This document shows positions 1 to 7,742 of a DNA stretch of 27,799 nucleotides, in pieces (position 1 is the stretch's first letter; each line of letters begins with the position of its first letter). A model generated the notes under the pieces. The model worked only from the letters and a program-made list of their open reading frames with translations, was not told the origin of the DNA and searched no databases. A program made the translations under genes and the position numbers. Origin of the DNA: CAYONZ01 sp964405465 (lineage in GTDB: Bacteria > Bdellovibrionota > Bdellovibrionia > Bdellovibrionales > JAMPXM01); NCBI GenBank assembly GCA_964405465.1, contig CAYONZ010000044.1, positions 1 through 27,799 on the forward strand, in the 5' to 3' direction.

Positions 1-53
1 TCACCACAAACGAAAACCACGATGACGGTTCAGATCAATAACTGCTTCGACGA

Positions 54-71
54 ACACGCCCTAGGGCGTGT
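54..71. repeat. 18-bp perfect palindrome formed by two abutting terminal repeats
   Basis: ACACGCCCTAGGGCGTGT is an exact palindrome centred on the TA at 62-63. Its right half is the left terminal repeat of the 62-222 element. Its left half is the same terminal sequence facing outward, as if a second related element ended at position 61 and shared the target site. Only about 60 bases of this possible second element are in the window, and no transposase fragment can be recognised in them. Confidence 0.6.
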
Positions 72-222
72 CTTCAATTGGTCGGACGTCGCGAGCGGAA
101 GCAATAGAAATGAGTTGAAGGCACGAGGAGGAGAAATAGTGGTGCTATTTCGACGACGAGCAACGCTCAAATCATTTCTATTGCTTTTGCGTAGTAGTCT
201 AGCCAATTGAGGACACGCCCTA
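62..222. mobile_element. MITE-like palindromic element with 20-bp terminal inverted repeats
   Basis: The left end TAGGGCGTGTCTTCAATTGG (62-81) matches the reverse complement of the right end (203-222) at 19 of 20 bases. The similarity continues inward: GCAATAGAAATGA near 101-113 pairs with TCATTTCTATTGC at 171-183, and the centre is GAAATAG-TGGTG-CTATTTC at 132-150. The whole 161 bp therefore folds into one long hairpin with imperfect arms of about 78 bases. If the TA at 62-63 and at 221-222 is a target duplication, the element proper is 64-220. It codes for nothing convincing. A non-autonomous element mobilised by a transposase such as an IS5/IS427-type or mariner-like enzyme is the best fit, but the family is inferred only from the ends. 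Confidence 0.75.
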
Positions 223-431
223 TGATCCACCCAGCTAAACAATTTGATTTTATAAATAAATTTATTTTACTTCGGTGCTCTGCTCGCACAGTAAATAGAT
301 CTGCCGAAATTCAACTCAAGGTTTTTCACCAACGGGTTCTCTCAGCAGAGTAAAAACACCACTTAAGCTTGACGGTACTGAATAGCCGTGTTCCAATTTC
401 ACGAGGCATGCAACAGGGAGACGTTCACGAA
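223..431. other. Intergenic leader region upstream of acs
   Basis: No gene is seen here. The region is AT-rich at 241-270 and holds the exact 14-bp palindrome AAATAAATTTATTT. The heptamer CTCTGCT at 278-284 is inverted as AGCAGAG at 344-350, which could close a large RNA loop in the acs leader. I could not identify a convincing promoter pair. Confidence 0.4.
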
Positions 432-2381
432 ATGGCTGACGAAATTTTTCGCGTACCACATTTTTCTGATAGTAAAGCTCAACATCGAACCCATTGCGAT
501 AAAGCGAAATATAAAAAAATGTACGATGCCGCCCTGAGTGATCCCGATGCCTTTTGGCGAGAGCAAGCGCAACGAGTCGATTGGTTCAAACCATTTTCAA
601 AAGTCAAAGAGGTTTCGTTTCATTCGCCAGTTTCGATCAAATGGTTTATCGATGGAAAACTCAATATCAGTTACAATTGCATCGATCGCCACCTACCTAC
701 CCGCGCCAACCAGACGGCACTGATTTGGGAAGCCGACCACCCAGATACTCCAAGCCAGCATATCACCTACCAGGACCTCTACCGAAATGTCTGCCGGCTA
801 GCCAATAGTTTAAAAGCCATGGGCATCCAAAAAGGCGATCGCGTCACGATCTATATGCCGATGATTCCTGAAGCCACTTATGCCATGCTGGCTTGCGCGC
901 GCATCGGAGCCATTCACAACGTCATCTTCGGCGGATTTTCTCCAGATGCCATTGTCGATCGAATTAAAGATTGTGAAAGTCATTTTGTTATCACCGCCAA
1001 CGAGGGACTTCGTGGTGGCAAAACCATCGACCTCAAAAAAAACATGGATATCGCGCTCAATAAGTGCCCAGAAGTCAAAAAGGTTTTGGTCGTCAAACAC
1101 ACCGATCACCCAACTCCAATGATTCAGAATCGCGACTATTGGTATCACGATTTAACCAAGAGCCAAGCTGAGCACTGCCCACCAGAACCAATGGATGCTG
1201 AAGATCCATTGTTTATTTTGTACACCTCAGGTTCCACCAATAAACCAAAGGGTGTCCTCCACACAACCGGTGGATATTTGGTTTTTGCTTCATTCACCCA
1301 TCAATATGTCTTCGACTATCAACCCGGAGAAATTTATTGGTGCACTGCTGATGTCGGCTGGATCACAGGGCACAGTTACATTGTCTACGGACCACTCGCC
1401 AATGGCGCCACCAGCTTGATGTTTGAAGGCGTACCCAATTACCCAACCACCAGTCGATTTTGGCAGGTCATTGATAAACACCAGGTGCAAATCTTTTATA
1501 CCGCGCCCACGGCTCTTCGCGCCTTGATGCGTGAGGGAGAAGCACCAGTTAAACAAACTTCGCGCCGAAGTTTACGACTCTTGGGTTCCGTTGGCGAGCC
1601 TATTAACCCGGAAGCCTGGCTCTGGTATCACCGAGTTGTTGGCGAAGGTCGCTGTCCGATCGTGGACACTTGGTGGCAAACAGAAACGGGCGGAATTCTC
1701 ATCGCACCTTTACCTGGAGCTACTGATTTAAAACCTGGCTCCGCGACGCTGCCGTTTTTTGGAATTTCTCCGGAGTTGGTTGATGATCAAGGAAATGTCC
1801 TCAGTGGTGTCACCTCAGGAAATCTCTGCCTCACAACTTCATGGCCGGGTCAAATGCGAACAGTGTACAATGATCACGCACGTTTTGAACAAACTTACTT
1901 CTCGACCTTCAAAGGAAAGTATTTTACTGGCGACGGCGCTCGACGTGATGAAGACGGTTATTACTGGATCACAGGTCGAGTTGATGACGTTCTCAATGTC
2001 TCGGGACATCGGCTTGGTACAGCCGAAATCGAAAGCGCCTTAGTTGCGCACAAAAAAGTCGCAGAAGCGGCCGTGGTTGGCTACCCACACGACCTAAAGG
2101 GCCAGGGCATTTACGTTTACGTCACACTCAAACGCGGAGAAGTACCGTCGGAAGAACTTCGCAAAGAACTCATACAGTGGGTTCGAGATGAAATCAGCCC
2201 AATTGCCTCTCCGGATCTTTTGCAATGGGCACCCCAATTGCCTAAAACTCGTTCAGGAAAAATCATGCGCCGAATTTTACGTAAAATTGCTGAAAACAAT
2301 ATTGCTGATTTCGGTGACACTTCAACCTTGGCCGACCCCAGCGTCGTACAAGATTTGGTTGACCATCGAGTCAATCGCTAG
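432..2381 (+). CDS. acs: Acetyl-CoA synthetase (AMP-forming)
   Basis: This enzyme activates acetate with ATP to acetyl-AMP and then acetyl-CoA in the cytoplasm, feeding acetate into central metabolism. The order and spacing match the Acs family. The N-terminal part carries SIKWF-DGKLN. The adenylate-binding loop YTSGSTNKPKG is at about residues 264-274 and WWQTETGG at 414-421. The hinge region GRVDDVLNVSGHR follows, and PKTRSGK ends with the C-terminal catalytic lysine near residue 610, the residue that is reversibly acetylated in characterised Acs proteins. I chose ATG 432 (649 residues) because GGGAG lies about 10 bases upstream and the length matches the usual 650 or so. The frame is open from TTG 369, with another ATG at 408. 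The protease gene begins 5 bp after the stop, so the two may be co-transcribed. Confidence 0.95.
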   Translation: MADEIFRVPHFSDSKAQHRTHCDKAKYKKMYDAALSDPDAFWREQAQRVDWFKPFSKVKEVSFHSPVSIKWFIDGKLNISYNCIDRHLPTRANQTALIWEADHPDTPSQHITYQDLYRNVCRLANSLKAMGIQKGDRVTIYMPMIPEATYAMLACARIGAIHNVIFGGFSPDAIVDRIKDCESHFVITANEGLRGGKTIDLKKNMDIALNKCPEVKKVLVVKHTDHPTPMIQNRDYWYHDLTKSQAEHCPPEPMDAEDPLFILYTSGSTNKPKGVLHTTGGYLVFASFTHQYVFDYQPGEIYWCTADVGWITGHSYIVYGPLANGATSLMFEGVPNYPTTSRFWQVIDKHQVQIFYTAPTALRALMREGEAPVKQTSRRSLRLLGSVGEPINPEAWLWYHRVVGEGRCPIVDTWWQTETGGILIAPLPGATDLKPGSATLPFFGISPELVDDQGNVLSGVTSGNLCLTTSWPGQMRTVYNDHARFEQTYFSTFKGKYFTGDGARRDEDGYYWITGRVDDVLNVSGHRLGTAEIESALVAHKKVAEAAVVGYPHDLKGQGIYVYVTLKRGEVPSEELRKELIQWVRDEISPIASPDLLQWAPQLPKTRSGKIMRRILRKIAENNIADFGDTSTLADPSVVQDLVDHRVNR

Positions 2382-2386
2382 GTTTA

Positions 2387-3712
2387 ATGCGGTTCATGAA
2401 GAACCGCCACCTTGTCTTACCCAGCATTTTAATTTTCCTTCTTTGTCTCACTCTTGGAGCCACAGCTTTACCTCGCCGCCACAAAGTCATTGTTCCCAGC
2501 ACTGCTGATCTGGTTTTTGAGAGCTTGAAACCAGTGATATTTCAAATCAAGAGTTCCACAAGATCAGATGCGGCTAAGACCTCGTATGGTACAGGTTTTG
2601 TTATTGGCTCAGACGGGCTCGTGCTCACCAATTATCATGTTGTTTCTGATAGCGTGATTCAACCTGATCGCTACCGCTTGTACTTAATTGACGGCTACGA
2701 AAGTTATTCGGCAAAAATTTTGAAGTTTGACCTCATTCATGATCTGGCTTTGTTAAAAGTTTCGCGAACGTTTGCCAAATCTTTGCCTTTGGCGACTGAG
2801 CTTCCGCCCCAAGGTGAAACCGTATTTTCTTTAGGAATGCCTAAAGATTTGAACATGTCGATTCTGCAAGGGATCTACAACAATGTCGTAGGCTATGGTG
2901 CTGTCACCCTGCTGCACATGACCTCATCGCTCAATGGTGGGATGAGTGGTGGTCCGACAGTGAATAAAAAAGGCGAACTCATTGGCGTCAATGTTTCGCA
3001 CCATGTGAGTGGCGAAAATATTTCGTTTGCAGTTCCTCTTGAGTTCGTGAAGGCCTTTGTCAAAGAAGTTCCAGCCTTACCAGAGAAGATTGAAAAGTAT
3101 TACTGGGAGGCCGAACTCAGTAAACAGCTTAAAACTTTGCAGGAACTATCCGCCAATGAATTACGTGAAGCTCTGAAAACACAAAAAACATTTGAAACCT
3201 GGAAAGTCCCGGGTTGGCCTACGCATCTTCGCTGCTGGGCAGATGATGTCAGCGCCAACAAAGATCAATACATGCAAGTCACACAGAGTTGCGAAAGTTT
3301 TTCTGACATTTACATCAGCCAAGATATGCGGTCTCGAGCCTACCAGATTCGTATGACCAATTTCGAAAGGCACGACATTGGAGCTCTGGCTTTTTATAAA
3401 GCCGTAGATCAAAGATGGGTGCAACCACTTGGTCCCCAAGCGGTATTTGTGAATGACGAAGGCATGAACGAACAAACACGCATTCGCTGTTCATATCACG
3501 ATGCGCGGAACTCCAAAGGGGTCCCTCTGCGAGTTGAAATTTGCCTCAACTCCTTCAGTCGATTTCGCTCGCTTTACAACATCGAGTTAAAGATGATCAA
3601 TCTTGAGCGAATGAATTCCCATTTGATCTATGAAATTTATCTTTCAGCATTTAGTCTTGATGAATTTCAAAAACTTTTCCCTGATCTCATCAACAGTGTC
3701 GAGAGGCTTTGA
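2387..3712 (+). CDS. Secreted trypsin-like (S1/HtrA-type) serine protease without PDZ domain
   Basis: The protein has 441 residues. An N-terminal signal peptide (MKNR, then a hydrophobic stretch to about residue 28) directs it out of the cytoplasm. The chymotrypsin-fold triad is visible: His84 in TNYHVV, Asp119 in HDLALLKV and Ser187 in GGMSGGP, with the oxyanion-type GG-SGGP context as in DegP/HtrA proteins. Unlike DegP, no PDZ domain follows. Residues 230-441 form a domain I do not recognise, containing several cysteines (CWADD, QSCES, IRCSY, EICLN) that may form disulfides. The gene starts 5 bp after acs, and its TGA overlaps the region of the next start, so it is probably translated with the FHA gene. 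ATG 2396 is an alternative start. The substrate is unknown. Confidence 0.85.
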   Translation: MRFMKNRHLVLPSILIFLLCLTLGATALPRRHKVIVPSTADLVFESLKPVIFQIKSSTRSDAAKTSYGTGFVIGSDGLVLTNYHVVSDSVIQPDRYRLYLIDGYESYSAKILKFDLIHDLALLKVSRTFAKSLPLATELPPQGETVFSLGMPKDLNMSILQGIYNNVVGYGAVTLLHMTSSLNGGMSGGPTVNKKGELIGVNVSHHVSGENISFAVPLEFVKAFVKEVPALPEKIEKYYWEAELSKQLKTLQELSANELREALKTQKTFETWKVPGWPTHLRCWADDVSANKDQYMQVTQSCESFSDIYISQDMRSRAYQIRMTNFERHDIGALAFYKAVDQRWVQPLGPQAVFVNDEGMNEQTRIRCSYHDARNSKGVPLRVEICLNSFSRFRSLYNIELKMINLERMNSHLIYEIYLSAFSLDEFQKLFPDLINSVERL

Positions 3713-3714
3713 GA

Positions 3715-4707
3715 ATGTTGCGCCTACAGGTTTTTGACGAAGTTCGAGTTCGCAAAGAGGCTGATATCGATCGCTTTCCATTTTTTATCGGTCGAGAAGT
3801 CGGCAATGAGTTGGTGTTAACTGACCCTTCAATTTCTAAGAAACATGCACGCATTGAAAATCGAGGCGAAGCAGGGTTGGTGCTCATTGACCTTAACTCG
3901 ACCAACGGACTCTGGAAAGAAAATGAAAAAGTAGATGAGCTCATTCTCACCCCAGGCCTTCAGTTTAGACTCGGCAAGGTTTTAATGGGAATCGAAGAGG
4001 TTTCAGATCATTCTGAAAAAACTGTTTCCATCGACCGAACTTATCTTTCTCGCCTTGATCATATTCGCCCCGAAGAAGAACCGCGCACATGGGGCGAACG
4101 CGTTCGGTTGAACCTTTCATTTATTTTTCTTTTCATTCTCTCAAGCAGAGTCGCGGCCAACTTTGACTTACATCCCCCAACATGGCCGGAAACCCTTCTG
4201 AGTTGTGCCACGACATGGGCTGTATTGGGAATGCTCACGATTTTTCTCAGTCTGGTTTGCCGAATTCAAACCCGAACTTATCAGTTCTACCCTATCCATC
4301 GTATAATTTTATGGTGCTTTCTTTTAATTTCACCGCTGCAGGGCCTTCTGCAAGCCAGATATTGGATTCATAGTTATCATGTTCACACCTACTTGCCTTT
4401 GGTGATTTTTTCTTTGATTGGCTTCTACCCTGCAACCAAAATGGCCGAACTGTTTTTTCGTAAAACTCATGGCCGAAGCCTGATCATCAGCACAGCACTC
4501 CTTATCTTAGCTTTCGACGGCCTCGTGGTGGCGAAGTCCTGGGTCGAAGGCCGAAAGTTCGCACTCGCTCGCCCCATCACTCCGCAGATTTTTTACCCAG
4601 TTTCTGAGCCAAAAACGACCAGCTGGACGAAACTTGAACATGACGTAAACAAACTGGCCCAAGGCGCCGATCAAGAGGCTGAAGCCAATATTAAAAAGCG
4701 TAAATAG
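3715..4707 (+). CDS. FHA-domain integral membrane protein
   Basis: The N-terminal 95 or so residues form a forkhead-associated domain, which binds phosphothreonine peptides. The diagnostic pieces are IGREVGNEL, then SISKKHARI and DLNSTNGL. The remainder has about five hydrophobic segments (starting at NLSFIFLFIL, TTWAVLGMLTIF, IILWCFLLI, LVIFSLIGF and LIISTALLILAF) and a charged C-terminal tail. FHA is N-terminal and should face the cytoplasm. The frame is open from TTG 3709, but ATG 3715, just after the protease stop at 3710-3712 and behind GAGAGG, is the more likely start (330 residues). The close junction suggests a functional pair: a cytoplasmic phospho-signal reader in the membrane and a periplasmic protease. 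No kinase is encoded nearby. Confidence 0.85.
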   Translation: MLRLQVFDEVRVRKEADIDRFPFFIGREVGNELVLTDPSISKKHARIENRGEAGLVLIDLNSTNGLWKENEKVDELILTPGLQFRLGKVLMGIEEVSDHSEKTVSIDRTYLSRLDHIRPEEEPRTWGERVRLNLSFIFLFILSSRVAANFDLHPPTWPETLLSCATTWAVLGMLTIFLSLVCRIQTRTYQFYPIHRIILWCFLLISPLQGLLQARYWIHSYHVHTYLPLVIFSLIGFYPATKMAELFFRKTHGRSLIISTALLILAFDGLVVAKSWVEGRKFALARPITPQIFYPVSEPKTTSWTKLEHDVNKLAQGADQEAEANIKKRK

Positions 4708-4925
4708 ATTTCTATGAGTTTGTTTACACCTGGCCTCGCAAGAAGGGCTTCTGCACTCTAAAACACCAAAGACTTTGCAAAATAAGATCTATTTAATGGA
4801 TTAAATACTCTAGATTATGCGCATGCTCACAGTTTTCTTCTTGGACTGCTTGCCTTCACCTGAACCGATAGCTAATACTCACGAACCTAACACAAACATA
4901 TCAAAAAAAAGGTTTGGAGAGTCCC
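4708..4925. other. Intergenic region before the hydrolase gene
   Basis: I see no gene. The stretch around 4772-4815 is AT-rich (TTGCAA followed by several TATTTAAT/TAAATAC-like boxes) and is the likely promoter area for the hydrolase. No box pair is good enough to call. AGAAG-GG-CTTCT near 4740-4753 is a very small inverted repeat and not a convincing terminator. Confidence 0.3.
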
Positions 4926-6014
4926 ATGGCATCAGCACGATTTTTTTCGATGAAGACCACCGCACTCATTTTCTCCGTAGTATCTTTGGTGACTGTCCCT
5001 ATCCACTCAAGCTCTGCGTTCACCCGGAAAGCGATCTCTGCTCGTGCCGTTGAACCTCGCCAGGTTATAGCGAGTACAGCCCAAGCTCCTCGGGCTCAAG
5101 GGCTTGCGCTCAGCAACGGTGCTAAGGTGTTTACCGAGATTCAACTTGGACAAGCCAATGCTCCAGTTTTCATATTACTTAACGGTCTCATCTATGATGT
5201 TGAAAGATGGGATGCTTTGGCCGCTCGCTTAAATGAACGAGGCTACACCGTTATTCGTATGGCCTTCTCACCACAACCAGAAAGTCTTCGCCTTTTGCAA
5301 CCTCAAGAAAAAGCCAAATTTGAAGACGGAATGACAGTGACTGATCTCGCAAACGAGGTGCGAGCCGTTGTCGACGCCTATCATTTGACAACTAAATTTA
5401 ATTTAGTTGGCCTTTCCTATGGAGCAAGTGTGGCGGCCGAATTTGCGCGCCTCTATCCTGAATTCATAGACAATACGGTCTTAATGGCTCCGCTTGTGGT
5501 TCCCCTCGACAACTATGATCCTCGCGGTTCTGTGCTCTTAACTTGGCTCAATCAAATCAAATACTGGGAAGACTCACAATGTGCATGGGTTTGGTGGGCT
5601 CCTTACCTTTGTCAAAAATCTGAGTTCTGGTACGACATGTTCTACAATTATATTTATCAAAACTATCTCGACAAAAAGATCGACGGAGTCCCAGCGCAAG
5701 TCGACGCAGCTAAATTCAAAAAAGGTGTCTTTCACTTGATTCGTGCTGCAAGAAGTTTTGATCTTAAACAATATGCCGCGCTTCTGCCTAACTTGCATAT
5801 GATGACTGCGAGTGAAGATAGCGCCCCACTACTTCGAGACCAAAAAGCTTTCTGGGTTATGGCCAAAACCAAACGAAGTTTTGCGATGGTGATGGGAGCT
5901 GAACACGCGATTCCTGATGAGAGCCCCAACACCGCCGCCGACTGGCTAGATCGTATCGCCCACCACTTACCAGAACTGCAAATCGGTAAGGAATACCAGC
6001 TGCAGAAACAATAA
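4926..6014 (+). CDS. Secreted alpha/beta hydrolase
   Basis: The protein has 362 residues from ATG 4926, which is preceded by GGAGAG. ATG 4950 would also leave a complete signal peptide (MKTTALIFSVVSL and onward). The alpha/beta-hydrolase fold is shown by the strand FILLNG with its oxyanion-loop glycine, the nucleophile elbow GLSYG (Ser at about 164), a late acid candidate in MTASEDSAP and the catalytic His in MGAEHAIPDE. A lid-like insertion rich in Trp and Tyr (CAWVWWAPYLCQKSEFWYDMF) lies between the nucleophile and the acid, and its two cysteines could form a disulfide after export. The substrate cannot be told; lipase, esterase or peptidase are all possible. The 3' side carries the hairpin array and a terminator, so this gene probably ends a transcript. 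Confidence 0.85.
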   Translation: MASARFFSMKTTALIFSVVSLVTVPIHSSSAFTRKAISARAVEPRQVIASTAQAPRAQGLALSNGAKVFTEIQLGQANAPVFILLNGLIYDVERWDALAARLNERGYTVIRMAFSPQPESLRLLQPQEKAKFEDGMTVTDLANEVRAVVDAYHLTTKFNLVGLSYGASVAAEFARLYPEFIDNTVLMAPLVVPLDNYDPRGSVLLTWLNQIKYWEDSQCAWVWWAPYLCQKSEFWYDMFYNYIYQNYLDKKIDGVPAQVDAAKFKKGVFHLIRAARSFDLKQYAALLPNLHMMTASEDSAPLLRDQKAFWVMAKTKRSFAMVMGAEHAIPDESPNTAADWLDRIAHHLPELQIGKEYQLQKQ

Positions 6015-6040
6015 ACCTATCGAGTCTTTGGTAAACTTGT

Positions 6041-6141
6041 AGAGACCTTTGGTCTCTCAAACATAAGCAGAGACCTCTGGTCTCTCAAACATAAGCAGAG
6101 ACCTCTGGTCTCTCAAGCATAGATAGAGACCTCTGGTCTCT
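6041..6141 (+). repeat. Tandem array of four perfect 7-bp-stem hairpins, 28-bp period
   Basis: Four 17-bp palindromes lie at 6041-6057, 6069-6085, 6097-6113 and 6125-6141. Each has arms AGAGACC and GGTCTCT and a three-base loop (TTT in the first copy, TCT in the others). The 11-base linkers CAAACATAAGC are identical after copies 1 and 2, and diverged after copy 3 (CAAGCATAGAT). The array starts 27 bp after the hydrolase stop and lies before the terminator at 6184-6217, so it would be in the 3' untranslated RNA. The loop change in copy 1 leaves the stem intact. A weak possible degenerate fifth copy is at 6021-6037. Confidence 0.9.
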
Positions 6142-6183
6142 GAAATAACGGCGAACAAGATAAACTGTTTTTAAAAAGGGTTT

Positions 6184-6217
6184 CAAAAGACCAGCTTAGG
6201 TGGTCTTTTGATTTTTT
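6184..6217 (+). terminator. Rho-independent terminator after the hydrolase gene
   Basis: A 10-bp perfect stem, CAAAAGACCA (6184-6193) and TGGTCTTTTG (6201-6210), with a 7-base loop is followed by ATTTTTT. It would end plus-strand transcripts from the hydrolase. The opposing gene ends at 6273, so the stem could also stop minus-strand transcripts, but the minus-strand side has only an interrupted T-run. Confidence 0.9.
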
Positions 6218-6272
6218 GACCGGGCTTGAGGTATTTTTCCCTAGCGGCAAGCGCCCCTGGCAAATTAAAATT

Positions 6273-7574
6273 TCAAAACCGAGCCAGCTGTTTAGCAAGC
6301 ACATCATGCCCAAGCCACCAAACTGGCTCAGTCGGTTTAAAACTATCATTGAACATCACCCGCCCAGTGGCTTTAAAAACCTCTTCACTTAAGACAGCTG
6401 TCATCAATGATTTCGCATCCTTATGCAGTGAAATTAAGTAATCAGATGAGTTCAGCATATTCTCCATTTGTTCGCGCCCATTGTGTTGAGGCCATTTTTC
6501 AAAAACACTATAGGACTTCACCAAAGCTGAAGTGATATACTTGTCGGTGTAAGCCTGAATTTTTTCAAAACTGACCCCTTCTTGTAAAAGAGCCTGGCAC
6601 TCCTTTAATATTTTTTGGCAATGCGCTGAGTGCGCTCCCTCTTTGTTCAAAGCCGTCACCAATGGGTAAAGCGAAAGTTCAACTCCCGAAAATACACTAC
6701 TTGAATTCGTGAGAATTTCTGGACAGTTATAGACGGTTGCTGAGACACCGGTTTGAAAAGCATCTCTCGCTATTTTCTCCAGCGCCATCTTCGCCCAACC
6801 CTGAAAATAGGGGGTATAGGTTTGCCAAGTGTACTCGCCTTTTACCAACACCTCGGTGCCATGGTAACCATAGGCCACATAACGAGTGGAGCCACCCTCA
6901 CCAGCCAATCGTTCTCGCAAACCCCGACTGAGTTCAAGTAAGTGGCGAAAGGTTTCGGCTGTGACTTCATTAAAACTTGTGGCCGCAAGCACCCCCAAAT
7001 CACTCTTCATGAGTTTTTCACTCGATTCATGTCGATCGCCAGTGCCCTTAAAAATTCGATTCATCGTCGGCATCATGATTTTGGCGCGTGGCACTCCCCC
7101 TGCCATCGTGTGCACAAACAAAACATTTGCTCCCTTGGGAATCATCGTCTCGAGTTGCTCCAAATATTCTGTTACATTTTTTCTGAAGCGTACCACTCCA
7201 CGTAACCTTGATTCTTCGATCTTTTTAAAATCCAATTTGGCCTTGTCCCATTCGGCCATTTTAATCCCCTGTAGCTGATCGATGGGACGCGTGCCATCTT
7301 CTGATGGCTCCATATCAAAACCTGCTTCGAGAGGAACATTAATATACGGCTTCGCCCAGGTGGAAAGCTCATCAGACGTCAGGGCTCGCAATTGGTCTTT
7401 ATCATCTCGTCGCCCAACGGTGGAGCGCACAATCGTCATTCCAGCCTTAGCCGCTTCATCGACAATCCCATTGGCATATCCGCGCGCAAACAGTTCTCCA
7501 AATACCACCATGACATCACCCTTCTTATAGTGATTCTCATGCGGCAAACTCTTCATTGGTTTAAACGGCGTCAT
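6273..7574 (-). CDS. 433-residue protein, tentatively FabMG-type enoyl-ACP reductase
   Basis: The start ATG 7574 has a strong AAGGAG 5 bases upstream. The protein has no signal peptide or membrane segment, so it should be cytoplasmic. Its N-terminus reads KKGDVMVVFGELFARGYANG, then a helix and TIVRSTVGRRD, which looks like a Rossmann-type beta-alpha-beta start with a nucleotide-binding turn. Later features are NVLFVHTMAGGVPR, TSFNEVTAETFRHLLELSRG, and YVAYGYHGTEVLV with conserved-looking Tyr residues. From memory this resembles proteins annotated as the FabMG family of enoyl-ACP reductases (fatty acid synthesis), but I could not verify that and the name is tentative. The gene converges on the hydrolase and diverges from the methyltransferase gene, with 168 bp between the starts. 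Confidence 0.6.
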   Translation of the reverse strand: MTPFKPMKSLPHENHYKKGDVMVVFGELFARGYANGIVDEAAKAGMTIVRSTVGRRDDKDQLRALTSDELSTWAKPYINVPLEAGFDMEPSEDGTRPIDQLQGIKMAEWDKAKLDFKKIEESRLRGVVRFRKNVTEYLEQLETMIPKGANVLFVHTMAGGVPRAKIMMPTMNRIFKGTGDRHESSEKLMKSDLGVLAATSFNEVTAETFRHLLELSRGLRERLAGEGGSTRYVAYGYHGTEVLVKGEYTWQTYTPYFQGWAKMALEKIARDAFQTGVSATVYNCPEILTNSSSVFSGVELSLYPLVTALNKEGAHSAHCQKILKECQALLQEGVSFEKIQAYTDKYITSALVKSYSVFEKWPQHNGREQMENMLNSSDYLISLHKDAKSLMTAVLSEEVFKATGRVMFNDSFKPTEPVWWLGHDVLAKQLARF

Positions 7575-7742
7575 CAGTTCTCCTTAATCGTCTTCTAGCT
7601 GAATACCAAAAGGCGTGAGGGTATTGAAGAACCTTCGAGGAGTCAAAGCTCTGATGACGTATGGCGCAAGCTCTTGCCTAAACAAATTCTGGTTGCTGCA
7701 ATTGAGAGGCTTCTATTTTGAGTTCAACCAAAGGCAAATGGC

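Noticed and set aside
22..210. Plus-strand ORF across the palindromic element
   Set aside because: It is made mostly of the inverted repeat, has no ribosome site and no recognisable product.
30..242. Minus-strand ORF across the same element
   Set aside because: Mirror image of the palindrome's plus-strand frame; basic, low-complexity product with no family features.
6041..6141. CRISPR array
   Set aside because: The linkers between the repeats are themselves repeats of 11 bases, too short for spacers, and no cas gene is present.
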